NCBI GenBank assembly: GCA_003136315.1
Contig: PLDW01000078.1
Span: 4,597 to 57,511 of the forward strand
DNA: 52,915 bases
Direction: 5' to 3'
Source of the DNA: Gemmataceae bacterium
Lineage (GTDB): Bacteria; Planctomycetota; Planctomycetia; Gemmatales; Gemmataceae
Part shown: positions 7,818 to 18,260 of the stretch, piece by piece
Layout of the letters: every line of letters starts with the position of its first letter
Position numbering within the stretch: the first letter of the stretch is position 1
Notes under the pieces: generated by a model
What the model was told of the DNA's origin: nothing
Databases searched by the model: none
Seen by the model: only the letters and a program-made list of their open reading frames with translations
Program-made: the position numbers and the translations under genes

Positions 7818-10646
7818 TTACACCATCCACGCTGCCGGGGCATCTGGGTTCAGGCCGAGGTCGGTGATCGCAGTGGCAACCACGGCGGGGTCAAGTTTGC
7901 CCCACCGGGCCAGGGCGGACAGGGCCGCGACCGTGACGTGCTCGGCGTCTACCTCGAAGAATCGGCGCAGAGCCTTGCGAGTCTCACTCCGCCCAAATCC
8001 GTCGGTCCCCAGGGCGAGGAGCCGGCCGTCCAGGTACGGGGCGACCTGCTCCGGCAGCGTCCGCATATAGTCCGACGTGGCAATGATCGGCCCCGTCGTA
8101 TTCGCCAGCACCTTCCGTACGTATGGCTCCCTCGCGGGCTGGCCTGGGTGCAGTCGGTTGAATCGCTCGCATTCGAGTGCATCGCGACGAAGCATCTGGT
8201 AGCTCGTCGCGCTGTACACCGTACTCGCTACCCCGTACTTCTCAGCAAGAATCTTCTGCGCCCGGAGTGTCTCGTTGAGGAGGACTCCGCTCCCGAGTAA
8301 CTGGACTTCGTGTTTCGCTCCATCGGGCCGGACCGTCTTGACGGGATACAGCCCACGGACGATGCCCTCCCGGACATCCTCCCCGGGCATCGGCGGCATG
8401 TCGTAGCTCTCGTTGTAAACGGTCAGATAGTAGAAACACTCCTCGTTCCGCACGAACATCGCATTGATCCCATCCTCAATGATGACTGCGAGTTCGTACC
8501 CGAACGCTGGGTCATATGCCCGGCAGGTCGGGACGGTCAGGGCAGCGAGGTGGCTGTGCCCATCCTCGTGCTGCAACCCCTCGCCGTTGATCGTGGTTCG
8601 GCCAGCGGTTGCCCCCATGAGGAATCCGCGGGTGCGGCAGTCGGCGGCGGCCCAGATCAGATCGCCGACTCGTTGGAACCCGAACATTGAGTAGTAGATG
8701 TAGAACGGGATGGTGTTGACCCCGTGGGTGCTGTACGCAGTTCCAGCGGCGATAAAATCGGCCATCGCCCCGGCCTCGTTGATCCCCTCTTGGAGGATCT
8801 GTCCCGTGGTCGCCTCCTTGTACTCCGACTGCGACCCCTTATCGACCGGCGTGTACAACTGCCCGACCCCGGAGTACATGCCGAACGACTTGTACATCCC
8901 CGGCATTCCGAACGTCTGCCCCTCATCCGGGACGATTGGGACGATCAGCTTACCGATGCCCGGATCGCGCATAAGCTGTGTCATCAGCCCCACCCAGGCG
9001 AGAGTGGTCGACTGCCCCTTGCCAGCGATGGTGCCGCGGTACAGCCCCTCGAACGCCTTCCGGTCGGGCGGTCGGCAGGGGGTGAACACGTTGTTCCGGA
9101 AGGGCTGGAACCCGCCCAGCGCCCGACGCCGGTCGCGGAGGTATTTCATCTCCGGGCTGTCGTCGGTCGGGCGGTAGAACGGGACATCCCCAAGCTGGGT
9201 GTCGGTGAATGGCAACTCGAACCGGTCCCGGAACTGGCGGAGGGCAGCGACCATCTGCCGCTTCGCGATTTCTTCCGGGGCGAGATTCGGCTCGGCCTCG
9301 ATCTTGCCGACGAGTTTCTTGAGCTGATGGGTGGTGAACTTCCCCTGGCCGCCGTCACCCGGCACCCCGTACCCCTTGATCGTCTTCACCAACACCACCG
9401 TCGGCTGACCCCGGTGCTCGACCGCGGCCTTGTACGCGGCGTACACCTTGAGCGGATCGTGCCCACCCCGTTTCAGAGCGGTGAGTTGACCGTCCGAGAG
9501 GTGCTCGACGAGGGCCTTGAGTTCCGGGGTGTTGAAGAAGTGTTCGCGGAGAAAGGCCCCGCGGCGGGCGTTGTCCTCCTCCTCCGAGATCAAGACCCTG
9601 TTGGCGTCTTCATCCTTCGTCCGCATATCCTTGCCGACGTATTCGCAGTATTCGCCGTCCACGACTTCCATCATCCGCCGGGCCAGGGCTCCCGTATGGT
9701 CGGCGGCCAGCAGAGGATCCCAGTCGCTGCCCCACACCACCTTGATGACATTCCACCCGGACCCGCGGAAGATACCTTCCAGTTCCTGGATGATTTTCCC
9801 GTTCCCCCGGACCGGGCCGTCGAGTCTCTGGAGGTTACAGTTGATGACCCAGGTCAAGTTGTCGAGCTTCTCGCGACCGGCCAGCCCGATGCACCCGAGC
9901 GTTTCCGGCTCATCGCACTCGCCGTCCCCAAGGAAAGCCCAGATCCGCACGCCATCGGTCTGAGCCAGGCCGCGGTTCTGGAGGTAATGGTTGAACCGGG
10001 CGTGGTAGATGCTCATGATCGGGCCAAGGCCCATACTGACAGTCGGGTACTGCCAGAAGTCGGGCATCAGCCACGGGTGGGGGTAGCTGCTCAGGCCACC
10101 GCCGGGTTGCAACTCCTGGCGGAAATTCTTCAGCCGCGCCTCCTCGAGTCGGCCCTCAAGGAACGCCCGGGCGTACATTCCGGGGCTGGCGTGGCCCTGG
10201 AAGAACACCACGTCGCCAGGGTGGCTGTCGGTCCGCCCGCGGAAGAAGTGATTGAACCCGATCTCGTACAGGGTGGCCGCGCTGGCGAAGGTGGAGATGT
10301 GCCCGCCCACGTTCGTGCTCTTGTTCGCTTTGAGCACCATCGCCATCGCGTTCCAGCGGACAATGCTCTTGATCTTCCGTTCCAGATCGCGGTTGCCGGG
10401 GAACGCGGGTTGCTCGTGAGTCGCGATGGTGTTCACGTAGGGGGTTGTGACCCCTACCGTCATCCGCCCAAGCCCGGACCGGGCGACTTTGCTGATGAGT
10501 GCATCAAGCAGAAATTGTGCCCGCTCCGGTCCTCCGTAGCGGACCACCGCTTCCATCGACTCCAGCCACTCTGCGGTTTCCTGCGGGTCCGTGTCTTCCG
10601 GCAGGCGACCGTCGCGACGGGCCAACGTGTCCGGGCTCACGAGCAT
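7818..10646 (-). CDS. aceE: Pyruvate dehydrogenase E1 component, homodimeric type
   Basis: A 942-residue E1 of the AceE class, close to the usual length of about 890. The thiamine diphosphate motif GDGECDEPE followed by the NCNLQ strand is present, along with N-terminal NPYVNTIA-like and GHISTFASAATLYE segments and the C-terminal LGTDGFGRSETRKALRRFF block typical of AceE. It decarboxylates pyruvate and loads acetyl onto E2 lipoate. The frame is open to 10787. The ATG at 10646 is preferred because GAGG lies nine bases before it; the ATG at 10664 (MLRFQTM) has no clear ribosome binding site but remains possible. The E2 gene follows downstream on the same strand. The gene is divergent from the secreted protein at 10873, so a shared promoter region lies in 10647-10872. 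Confidence 0.95.
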   Translation of the reverse strand: MLVSPDTLARRDGRLPEDTDPQETAEWLESMEAVVRYGGPERAQFLLDALISKVARSGLGRMTVGVTTPYVNTIATHEQPAFPGNRDLERKIKSIVRWNAMAMVLKANKSTNVGGHISTFASAATLYEIGFNHFFRGRTDSHPGDVVFFQGHASPGMYARAFLEGRLEEARLKNFRQELQPGGGLSSYPHPWLMPDFWQYPTVSMGLGPIMSIYHARFNHYLQNRGLAQTDGVRIWAFLGDGECDEPETLGCIGLAGREKLDNLTWVINCNLQRLDGPVRGNGKIIQELEGIFRGSGWNVIKVVWGSDWDPLLAADHTGALARRMMEVVDGEYCEYVGKDMRTKDEDANRVLISEEEDNARRGAFLREHFFNTPELKALVEHLSDGQLTALKRGGHDPLKVYAAYKAAVEHRGQPTVVLVKTIKGYGVPGDGGQGKFTTHQLKKLVGKIEAEPNLAPEEIAKRQMVAALRQFRDRFELPFTDTQLGDVPFYRPTDDSPEMKYLRDRRRALGGFQPFRNNVFTPCRPPDRKAFEGLYRGTIAGKGQSTTLAWVGLMTQLMRDPGIGKLIVPIVPDEGQTFGMPGMYKSFGMYSGVGQLYTPVDKGSQSEYKEATTGQILQEGINEAGAMADFIAAGTAYSTHGVNTIPFYIYYSMFGFQRVGDLIWAAADCRTRGFLMGATAGRTTINGEGLQHEDGHSHLAALTVPTCRAYDPAFGYELAVIIEDGINAMFVRNEECFYYLTVYNESYDMPPMPGEDVREGIVRGLYPVKTVRPDGAKHEVQLLGSGVLLNETLRAQKILAEKYGVASTVYSATSYQMLRRDALECERFNRLHPGQPAREPYVRKVLANTTGPIIATSDYMRTLPEQVAPYLDGRLLALGTDGFGRSETRKALRRFFEVDAEHVTVAALSALARWGKLDPAVVATAITDLGLNPDAPAAWMV

Positions 10647-10872
10647 CGTCTGGAACCTCAGCATGGGTGGGAGGCCGCCTGGCACCCACCCGAGAGAGGA
10701 GGGGCGGGCCGTTCGGGGGGCGGTCTGTGCCGTCGGAGAGTCGCGGTCGGGCAAGGAGCGGGAGAAGCCACTGCAGTGGTTCAACATCCTTGCCCCTCTT
10801 ACGATAGGGGTGGGGTTTGGCCGCGTCTATACGACTGGACACGCCCCCGGCCCTCCGGAGCCTGAGCCACCC

Positions 10873-11943
10873 ATGCGAATCCACCTGCCGGCCCTCGCAG
10901 CCGCCCTTGTTGTCCTCAGCGCTCTCCCCGCGGCTGAACCGGACAGCATTCCGATCCCGCCCCGGATTGTCCAACTGGACATGAGCCATTCCACCTTCGG
11001 CAAGGTGGCTTTGGCCCTGAGCGAAGCGGCTCGTATCCCGTTTACCTTCCCGGAGGCCTCGACCGCACAGCCGTGTGAAGCTCCGTTCGCGTCCGGTCGG
11101 CCGTTCTGGGAGGCCCTCGAACTGGTTGCTGACCAGACTGGGAACCGGATTGTCCTGCACGATGGTGGGCGAAAGATCGCCCTCGCTGACCGGGGCAAAA
11201 GCCGGGAGGTGTCGTCCATCCGTGGACCGTTCCGGGTGGTCGCCGAGCGGGTCACCGCCCGCAACCTGCTCGATGACGGGGTGACGATCTACGAGGTTCT
11301 GCTGAACGTCCACTGGGAACCCCGGTTCCCCGTCTTCCGGATCGATGCGGAGCCGAGCGTCACGAAAGCGGCCGACGACCGCGGAGTCGCACTCACCGGG
11401 TCTGGTGGGAAGGCCAAAAGCCACCCGGCCGGAGCAGCGGCCCACGCCGCCACTGTCCGGCTCAGCGGATTGACGAGGGAATCCCGAAAGATTGCCACCC
11501 TGGATGGGTACTTCACTGTCACAGCCAGTGCCAAAATGCTCTCGTTTCGGTTTCCAGACCTCACCGCCAAGACACCCGTGACGCTGCCTTCACAGGAGAC
11601 CGTCACCCCGGTTTTGAAGCGGTTCACGAAGGACGAGAACACGTGGGAGGCAGAACTGGAGCTGACTTACCCGCCGACCGTACCGGTATTCGAGAGTTTC
11701 GAGTCCTGGACAACCGAGAACCGCGCCCGGCTTGTCTCCCCGGAAGGGAAATCGTTTACGCCCGAGGGGCATGCGACCAGCACAACGGGTCCGAAGGTTT
11801 CAGCCACTTACTACTTCAAGGAAGACCCGGCTAAGGGTTTGGTGAACCCGACCGCGAAGGGGTGGGCACTGGTCTACGATGCGCCAACCACCCCGATCGA
11901 GTTCTCGGTCCCCTTTGAACTGAAAGACATTCCACTACCGTAA
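10873..11943 (+). CDS. Secreted protein of unknown function
   Basis: A 356-residue protein with a clear signal peptide (MRIHLPALAAALVVLSALPA, residues 1-21) and an otherwise soluble, beta-rich sequence. Residues 45-110 (FGKVALALSEAARIPFTFPE, then FWEALELVADQTGNRIVLHDG) resemble the STN/secretin-like or DUF4974-type modules in which a protein folds around short repeats, but this is only a pattern impression. No catalytic motif is seen. The ATG at 10873 starts the signal peptide; upstream translation in the same frame is antisense to aceE. It is followed 57 bases later by the efflux operon on the same strand, but there is no evidence that it belongs to it. Confidence 0.75.
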   Translation: MRIHLPALAAALVVLSALPAAEPDSIPIPPRIVQLDMSHSTFGKVALALSEAARIPFTFPEASTAQPCEAPFASGRPFWEALELVADQTGNRIVLHDGGRKIALADRGKSREVSSIRGPFRVVAERVTARNLLDDGVTIYEVLLNVHWEPRFPVFRIDAEPSVTKAADDRGVALTGSGGKAKSHPAGAAAHAATVRLSGLTRESRKIATLDGYFTVTASAKMLSFRFPDLTAKTPVTLPSQETVTPVLKRFTKDENTWEAELELTYPPTVPVFESFESWTTENRARLVSPEGKSFTPEGHATSTTGPKVSATYYFKEDPAKGLVNPTAKGWALVYDAPTTPIEFSVPFELKDIPLP

Positions 11944-12000
11944 AGCCATTCGCCCGCCAACCGTCCCAGGACGGTTACGACCATCACACACGAGGGGCTC

Positions 12001-13491
12001 ATGAGCACGAGCACCAATACTCCACAGGATCGACAGGCCAGTCCACCGATCGAATCGGTTCGGATAGTCTCACCCGGGCCAGATGCCGGACCGGCTCACC
12101 ATCGCCGGTGGAAGCGGTGGGTGTTGGCACTCGTCGCCCTCGTTGGGTTGGCGGCGGGAGTGTGGTTCGCCATACCGCTTGTCGAGACAGCCCTGAACAC
12201 CGTCTCGACCGACGATGCGTACATGAATGGGCACGTCACGTTTGTCGCCCCACGGGTCGCCGGTCAAGTCCAGCGGGTTCTGGTGGATGACAACTACCAC
12301 GTCAAGACCGGACAGGTCCTGGTCGAGCTCGACCCGGAGCCGTACCAGATTCAGGTCAACATCAAGAAGGCGCTCGTGGTCGTGGCGGAAGCCGACGCGC
12401 GAGCAGCCGAAGCCCAGGCTCGGGGGTTACTCGGCCAGCTCCGGAGCCAGCGGTGGAAGCTCCAGACGACGATGGAACAAGTGGACAATCAGATCGCACT
12501 CCTGAGCGCCCGGGTGGCTGCGTTCCACAGCAAGGAAGCGACTCTGGAACGGGCGAAAGCCGACCTCACCCGGGCCAAGGGGAACTACGAGAAGCAGGCG
12601 GCGGGCCGACAGGAGTTGGACGCCGCTATCGAGGCCGCCAAGGTCGCCGATGCCCAGGTCAATCTCGCCCTTGAGGAGGTGTATGAGGCCCGGGTCACTC
12701 TCGGACTCCCCCGGCGCCCCCTGATCGGCGACCTGAACACTGTTCCGGACAACTTGAACCAGACGTTCTCAACCGTTCGCCAGGCGGTCGCCGATCTGAT
12801 CCAGATTGCCGCCCAGATCGGTCTTCCGCTTTCCCGATCCGAGGCGACACCCACGGAGGTGATCGCGGAGTTCAGGAGCCGGGATGCGGCCGGGGACGTG
12901 GACCGGATCTTCGCCAAACTTGTCCCGGAAGCGCCGGCAGTGAAGCAAGCCCAGGCGAAGCTCCTCCAGGCCCGTCGCGACCTGGATCAAGCGGAACTGA
13001 ACCTCCGGTATTGCCGTGTGCTGTCGGAGATCGACGGGGTAGTGACCCGGCGGAACGTGAACCCCGGGAACAATGTCCAGGTCGGCCAGCAATTGATGGC
13101 CGTTCGGTCCCTGACCGAGATCTGGATCGATGCCAATTACAAAGAAACCCAGCTCGCTAACCTGGCGATCGGCCAACGGGTGGAGGTGTACGCAGACACG
13201 TACGGAAGCCGTCGGATGTTCCGCGGGCGGATCACCGGATTCACTTATGGGACCGGATCGACCCTGGCCCTCCTCCCGGCCCAGAACGCAACGGGGAACT
13301 TCGTCAAGGTGGTCCAGCGACTCCCGGTCCGGATTGAGTTGGAAGACTACAACCCGAACGACGACACCCTCTTCGCCGGGCTCTCGGTGACCCCCTACGT
13401 CTACTACAAGGAGCCCCCGGAGGGGCCAAACGCGGGCCGTCGGCTCCAGGATTTGGCCCGCTCCGGGTCATCCGTTGGAGGCCGACCGTGA
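12001..13491 (+). CDS. HlyD/EmrA-type membrane fusion protein of an efflux pump
   Basis: A 496-residue periplasmic adaptor. A cytoplasmic N-terminus of about 38 residues is followed by one transmembrane helix (about 40-60), the first half of a lipoyl-like domain (STDDAYMNGHVTFVAPRVAG and VKTGQVLVELDP, about residues 70-110), a long alpha-hairpin (about 120-330), the second lipoyl half (VTRRNVNPGNNVQVGQ) and a beta-barrel (IWIDANYKETQL). The DDAYM and NYKETQL segments are characteristic of EmrA. It would link an inner-membrane exporter to the outer membrane. GAGG lies seven bases before the ATG. Its stop overlaps the start of the MFS gene by 4 bases, so the two are translationally coupled. Confidence 0.93.
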   Translation: MSTSTNTPQDRQASPPIESVRIVSPGPDAGPAHHRRWKRWVLALVALVGLAAGVWFAIPLVETALNTVSTDDAYMNGHVTFVAPRVAGQVQRVLVDDNYHVKTGQVLVELDPEPYQIQVNIKKALVVVAEADARAAEAQARGLLGQLRSQRWKLQTTMEQVDNQIALLSARVAAFHSKEATLERAKADLTRAKGNYEKQAAGRQELDAAIEAAKVADAQVNLALEEVYEARVTLGLPRRPLIGDLNTVPDNLNQTFSTVRQAVADLIQIAAQIGLPLSRSEATPTEVIAEFRSRDAAGDVDRIFAKLVPEAPAVKQAQAKLLQARRDLDQAELNLRYCRVLSEIDGVVTRRNVNPGNNVQVGQQLMAVRSLTEIWIDANYKETQLANLAIGQRVEVYADTYGSRRMFRGRITGFTYGTGSTLALLPAQNATGNFVKVVQRLPVRIELEDYNPNDDTLFAGLSVTPYVYYKEPPEGPNAGRRLQDLARSGSSVGGRP

Positions 13492-15083
13492 GTGCAGGCC
13501 CCAATGCCCCGCGGAGCGTGAACCACTGGCTCGTCGCTTTTGCTGTCGTCGTCCCGACCTTCATGGAGGTTCTCGACACCACCATTGCCAATGTCGCTCT
13601 GCGGTACATCGCCGGGGGACTCTCGGCCGCAAACATCGATAGCGAGTGGGTGATCACCAGTTACCTGGCCGCGAACGCGATCATCTTGCCGATGTCCGGG
13701 TGGCTGTTGACCCGGCTCGGCCGACGGACCTACTTCCTCCTGTCGATCGCGGGGTTCACCCTCAGCTCCTTTCTCTGCGGGATAGCAACGAGTCTGGATC
13801 AGTTGATCCTTTTCCGCGTCTTCCAGGGGTTGGCTGGCGGTGGGCTCCAGCCGTGTTCGCAGGGGATCTTGCTGGACAGCTTTCCGAAAGAGAAACAGGG
13901 CCAGGGGTTGACGGTATTCGGCTTGGCCGCGCTGGTCGCCCCGGTTATCGGCCCCACCCTCGGTGGGTACATCACCGACAACTACTCCTGGCGGTGGATC
14001 TTCTTTATCAACGTCCCGGTCGGGGGAGTGGCTCTCCTTTCCTGCTACGCCCTTGTCCAGGACCCGGAGTACCTGAAGGAGGAGCGGGCCAAGTTGCGGA
14101 AGAGTCCGTTCGGGTTCGACACAATCGGGCTCGGACTGCTGGTGATCGTGATGGTCTCTTGGGAGGTGGTGCTGAGCAAGGGGCAGGAGTGGGACTGGTT
14201 CGGGGATCCGTTTTACCGGGTCCAGACCCTTGCCGGGCTCTTCACGTTGGGCCTGATCGGGCTGATTATCCGGGAACTGCGCTATCCGGCTCCGCTGGTA
14301 GGCCTTCGCTCCCTGGCGGACCGCAACTTCGCCGTTGCCGCAGTCGTGATGGCCTGCGCGTTTGCGGTGTTGTACGGGCAGACCACGTCCCTGCCCGCCT
14401 TGCTCCAGACCCTCTTCGGGTACGATGCGACTCACTCCGGCCTGGTGCTATCTCCGGCCGGCATATTCTCGGTCACACTCCTGCCGATCGTGGCGGTCCT
14501 GCTGGCGCGCGGACTCGATGCCCGTTGGCTGATCATGGCAGGGCTTGCTTCGATGGCGATCGGGAACTACTGGCTCTGTCAGATGAACCTGGACATCAGT
14601 CCGTGGGACGTGGTCTGGGCACGGGTAGTGCTTATCGTCGGGCTGTCGCTTCTGTTCACCCCGCTCAACGTGGCCGCGTATCGGAACATCTCGCTGCAAC
14701 AGCGGGGGGCAGCCGTGGGGCTGTTGAGCCTGCTCCGCAACGAGGGCGGCAGCGTCGGGACGTCGGTGGCCCAGACCATTCAGGAACGGCGGGAGCAGTT
14801 CCACCTACTCCGCCTGAACGAATTCCTGGACGGTCTGAACCCGGCCCTGACCGAATACCTGGCCGGACTGCGGCCAATACTCACGGCGTACTCGGGGGAT
14901 CCGACCGCGCCGTACGTGCTGGGCTACCAGATCATCGACGATGTCCGCCAACAACAAGCGAGCTCGCTGGCCTACTTCGACGTCTTCTGGGTGTTCGGGG
15001 TGGTGTCCGCGCTACTCGTCCCGCTCGTCCTCTTGATGCGGCGATCGGTTGCCGAGAAGGGGGCACACCTCGCAGCCGAGTGA
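13488..15083 (+). CDS. DHA2-family MFS multidrug exporter (EmrB/QacA-like)
   Basis: A 531-residue transporter with about 14 transmembrane helices. Family motifs include VLDTTIANVALRYIAGGL in helix 1 (motif D1 of DHA2), WLLTRLGRRTYF (motif A) and PVIGPTLGGYITDNYSWRWI (motif C, with the SWRW of EmrB). It probably exports hydrophobic toxins through the adaptor encoded just upstream; the substrate is unknown. It starts with GTG at 13488, overlapping the TGA of the adaptor gene. A hairpin with a T-rich tail (15108-15136) ends the operon. No outer-membrane factor is present in the window. Confidence 0.94.
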   Translation: MSAGPNAPRSVNHWLVAFAVVVPTFMEVLDTTIANVALRYIAGGLSAANIDSEWVITSYLAANAIILPMSGWLLTRLGRRTYFLLSIAGFTLSSFLCGIATSLDQLILFRVFQGLAGGGLQPCSQGILLDSFPKEKQGQGLTVFGLAALVAPVIGPTLGGYITDNYSWRWIFFINVPVGGVALLSCYALVQDPEYLKEERAKLRKSPFGFDTIGLGLLVIVMVSWEVVLSKGQEWDWFGDPFYRVQTLAGLFTLGLIGLIIRELRYPAPLVGLRSLADRNFAVAAVVMACAFAVLYGQTTSLPALLQTLFGYDATHSGLVLSPAGIFSVTLLPIVAVLLARGLDARWLIMAGLASMAIGNYWLCQMNLDISPWDVVWARVVLIVGLSLLFTPLNVAAYRNISLQQRGAAVGLLSLLRNEGGSVGTSVAQTIQERREQFHLLRLNEFLDGLNPALTEYLAGLRPILTAYSGDPTAPYVLGYQIIDDVRQQQASSLAYFDVFWVFGVVSALLVPLVLLMRRSVAEKGAHLAAE

Positions 15084-15107
15084 ACGACCCTGGCCGCGCC
15101 AATGTTG

Positions 15108-15136
15108 ACGCTCACCTGTCTGGTGAGCGTTTCTTT
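15108..15136 (+). terminator. Intrinsic terminator of the efflux operon
   Basis: Nine-base perfect arms (ACGCTCACC at 15108-15116 and GGTGAGCGT at 15122-15130) with a 5-base loop, followed by TTCTTT. It lies 25 bases after the MFS stop codon. Confidence 0.75.
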
Positions 15137-15261
15137 GTGGCGAGCCACTCTTTCCATTTCACCAGATCCGTTGTTCGCTTTTCCAGAGGATCATTCTAGC
15201 GTATGCTACCCAAAGAAATCCAAAGAGTATGCCAGGCCTGGTTCTCTGTATGGAAATGACA

Positions 15262-15290
15262 CGGGCGCACCGAACAGGTTGGTGCGCCCG
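15262..15290 (-). terminator. Probable terminator of the EF-hand gene
   Basis: Ten-base perfect arms (CGGGCGCACC at 15262-15271 and GGTGCGCCCG at 15281-15290) with a 9-base loop, 34 bases past the stop codon of the minus-strand EF-hand gene. In the minus direction there is no strong T run after it, so the direction is inferred from position. Confidence 0.6.
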
Positions 15291-15323
15291 CAGTTGTGTG
15301 CCGTCCCTATCCGCTGGGAGACG

Positions 15324-15935
15324 TCAGGGGCGACCACCCGGCTGCCGACCAGGCGGGCCACCGTTGGGGCCACGCGGAAAACCACCTGGTCCGGCCCGCT
15401 CGGCCATGCGTTTGATCTCCTCCCGGTCGAGCGCTCCGTCCTTGTTTGTATCACCTTGCTCGATCAAGGAGTGCATCCGCTCCGGGAGTTCGTCCCTGGT
15501 GACCTTTCCGTCCCCGTTCTTGTCGTATTGCATCAACCGCTCGATCAGATCGTCTGTCGCGATGGTCCGCAAGATTGGGGGGATCGAGGGAAGCAGGGGA
15601 ACCTGTTCGAGTTCGTCCTTGAACGTTTTGAAATCGGTTTCGCTCAACACATCTTTCAACTGCGCGAGCAACTCCTGACGCGATTGCTTCGCGGCTTGCC
15701 GCATCCGCTCATCATGTGCCCGGACGATCTCCCGCGCTTTATCGAACTTTACATCTGTCAGATTTAAATCATCTAACAATCGCTCACTGTTCGTGACCTG
15801 GGCCTTGGCACCTTTCGCTCCCTTGGCACCTTTCGCTCCCTTGGGACCGAAGCCGGGCGGGGGCTGACCGTTCGCCCCCCAGACAACGAGGATCGCCACG
15901 CCCATCGCGAGCGCGAAGAATTTCGTAAATCTCAT
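15324..15935 (-). CDS. Secreted EF-hand protein with a collagen-like tract
   Basis: A 203-residue protein with a signal peptide (residues 1-24), a short collagen-like GxK tract ([14 protein letters not shown], about residues 32-45), a helical middle resembling LTxxQ/Spy-type sensor helices (about 50-115) and two EF-hand loops ([12 protein letters not shown] and [12 protein letters not shown]), then a Gly/Pro/Arg-rich tail. The acidic positions 1, 3, 5 and 12 of both loops are intact, so calcium binding is likely. Secreted EF-hand proteins are common in Planctomycetes; the partner is unknown. The ATG at 15935 is chosen because the signal peptide begins there. A terminator hairpin follows at 15262-15290. 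Confidence 0.85.
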   Translation of the reverse strand: MRFTKFFALAMGVAILVVWGANGQPPPGFGPKGAKGAKGAKGAKAQVTNSERLLDDLNLTDVKFDKAREIVRAHDERMRQAAKQSRQELLAQLKDVLSETDFKTFKDELEQVPLLPSIPPILRTIATDDLIERLMQYDKNGDGKVTRDELPERMHSLIEQGDTNKDGALDREEIKRMAERAGPGGFPRGPNGGPPGRQPGGRP

Positions 15936-16007
15936 TACATTGCTCCATTTAATTAGTTGGAATAACAAGGTTAGGCAAGCGGCGGAAGAAAACCGACCAG
16001 CGGTATC

Positions 16008-16073
16008 GGGTGCCACGGGCGGCTTGTCCGCCCGTGCAAGCCTTCACGGGCGGACTAGCCGCCCGTGGCACCC
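16008..16073. repeat. Long perfect-type hairpin repeat
   Basis: Arms of 29 bases (16008-16036 and 16045-16073) are reverse complements with a single mismatch around an 8-base loop; each arm contains the inner palindrome GTGCCACGGGCGGC. It lies between the cytochrome peroxidase gene and the EF-hand gene, 34 bases past the stop codon of the peroxidase gene (minus strand). Confidence 0.8.
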
Positions 16074-16106
16074 ATAATCTTGGTAGGTCATTTCCGCCTG
16101 TCTCCC

Positions 16107-17336
<1,230 letters not shown>

Positions 17337-17533
17337 GGTGTACCTCCTGCCCCCATCAGGCAGCGATTGCGGGATCTACCAATCCTGCGAGAACCGCGTC
17401 GCGCTTTGGGGGGACATTCCAAAGAGTAACGCAATGGGGGTCAAAACCGCCGTGAGAAGGCAATGAGAAGATCGGTCTGGTCGGTCATGACGAGGGGCCG
17501 GGCCGTTTGGGGCCTGACAGAATCCTTGAGCGG

Positions 17534-17728
17534 ATGTTGCGTCTGGGCCATCACTTGGGTTACACTCAATTCCAGGTGACGATTGTGCTCCCACTGCGAT
17601 GGCTAATCAAACTCCGTGAACAGAACCGTACGGTGCAAGTTCTTCCGCAGTTGATGCGGCTTGCAGAAACGAAAGAAGCGAAAGTGCTGGCGGCCGATCT
17701 CGTCCGGCGGCTGATTGGAAAGGTGTGA
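17534..17728 (+). CDS. Small protein of unknown function
   Basis: A 64-residue predicted protein rich in Leu, Arg and Lys, probably helical (VLPLRWLIKLREQNRTVQ, then ETKEAKVLAADLVRRLIGKV). I do not recognise it. The ATG at 17534 is used; an in-frame TTG at 17507 is an alternative and neither has a strong ribosome binding site. The stop lies four bases before the start of the next small gene, which supports a two-gene unit. Confidence 0.45.
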   Translation: MLRLGHHLGYTQFQVTIVLPLRWLIKLREQNRTVQVLPQLMRLAETKEAKVLAADLVRRLIGKV

Positions 17729-17732
17729 TCCC

Positions 17733-18101
17733 ATGACCGAAGCGACGCGACAGGCGCTCGAACACGTCAGCCAGATCCTTCACGATGCGGGATGGGACGC
17801 GCGCGGAGTTGAGCCGCGCGAACTGACCGAGCAAACGCTTCTCGCCATGCGTCATGCGTACACCAACTTGCTTCGAGACGACTACCTGGCAATCATTCAA
17901 GAGACGCTCGGTAAAGGTCAGCGAGTGGAAGACGCTGGGCGTGCATTGGGGAAGGAACCCGAAGAGGCGAAAGCCCTCCTCTCCGAAGCCCTCACGAGGT
18001 TGGTCGATTTTGCGGAGATCGCCGAGGAGCAAGGATTTGTCACGCCCGCGGGGGTACCAAGTCGAATGGGTTCCAAGCCGTCAACCGCAGGTATCGAATG
18101 A
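17733..18101 (+). CDS. Small helical protein with a sigma-factor region 4-like segment
   Basis: A 122-residue, mostly helical, acidic protein with no signal peptide. The stretch GQRVEDAGRALGKEPEEAKA followed by LLSEALTRL resembles the helix-turn-helix of sigma-70 region 4 (pattern: [V/I]-x-[D/E]-A-x2-ALG-x8-ALLxxAxxRL), but no region 2 precedes it, so it is not a complete sigma factor. Otherwise unrecognised. The ATG at 17733 begins four bases after the stop of the preceding small gene. An AddA-like helicase follows 159 bases downstream on the same strand; nothing links them beyond order. Confidence 0.65.
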   Translation: MTEATRQALEHVSQILHDAGWDARGVEPRELTEQTLLAMRHAYTNLLRDDYLAIIQETLGKGQRVEDAGRALGKEPEEAKALLSEALTRLVDFAEIAEEQGFVTPAGVPSRMGSKPSTAGIE

Positions 18102-18260
18102 TGCCAAACAGCCAAGATTTCGGGTGGTTCAAAACAGGGTAACAGCCAGTAACAGGGAAGTGAGACCGACTGGCAACGTCATCCGCGAACCATTGCGTTC
18201 CTCCGGCCACCAGTTTATCCGGGATTCCAGCCTGTACAGGGTGTAGGCTATGATCTGGGG

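Noticed and set aside
8724..10865. Long plus-strand open frame of 713 codons opposite aceE.
   Set aside because: It is a shadow of the pyruvate dehydrogenase E1 gene, with composition (His/Arg/Val-rich) typical of antisense translation of high-GC genes.
13646..15199. Plus-strand open frame of 517 codons overlapping the MFS transporter.
   Set aside because: Arg/Pro/Gly-rich alternative frame of a clear 14-helix transporter gene.
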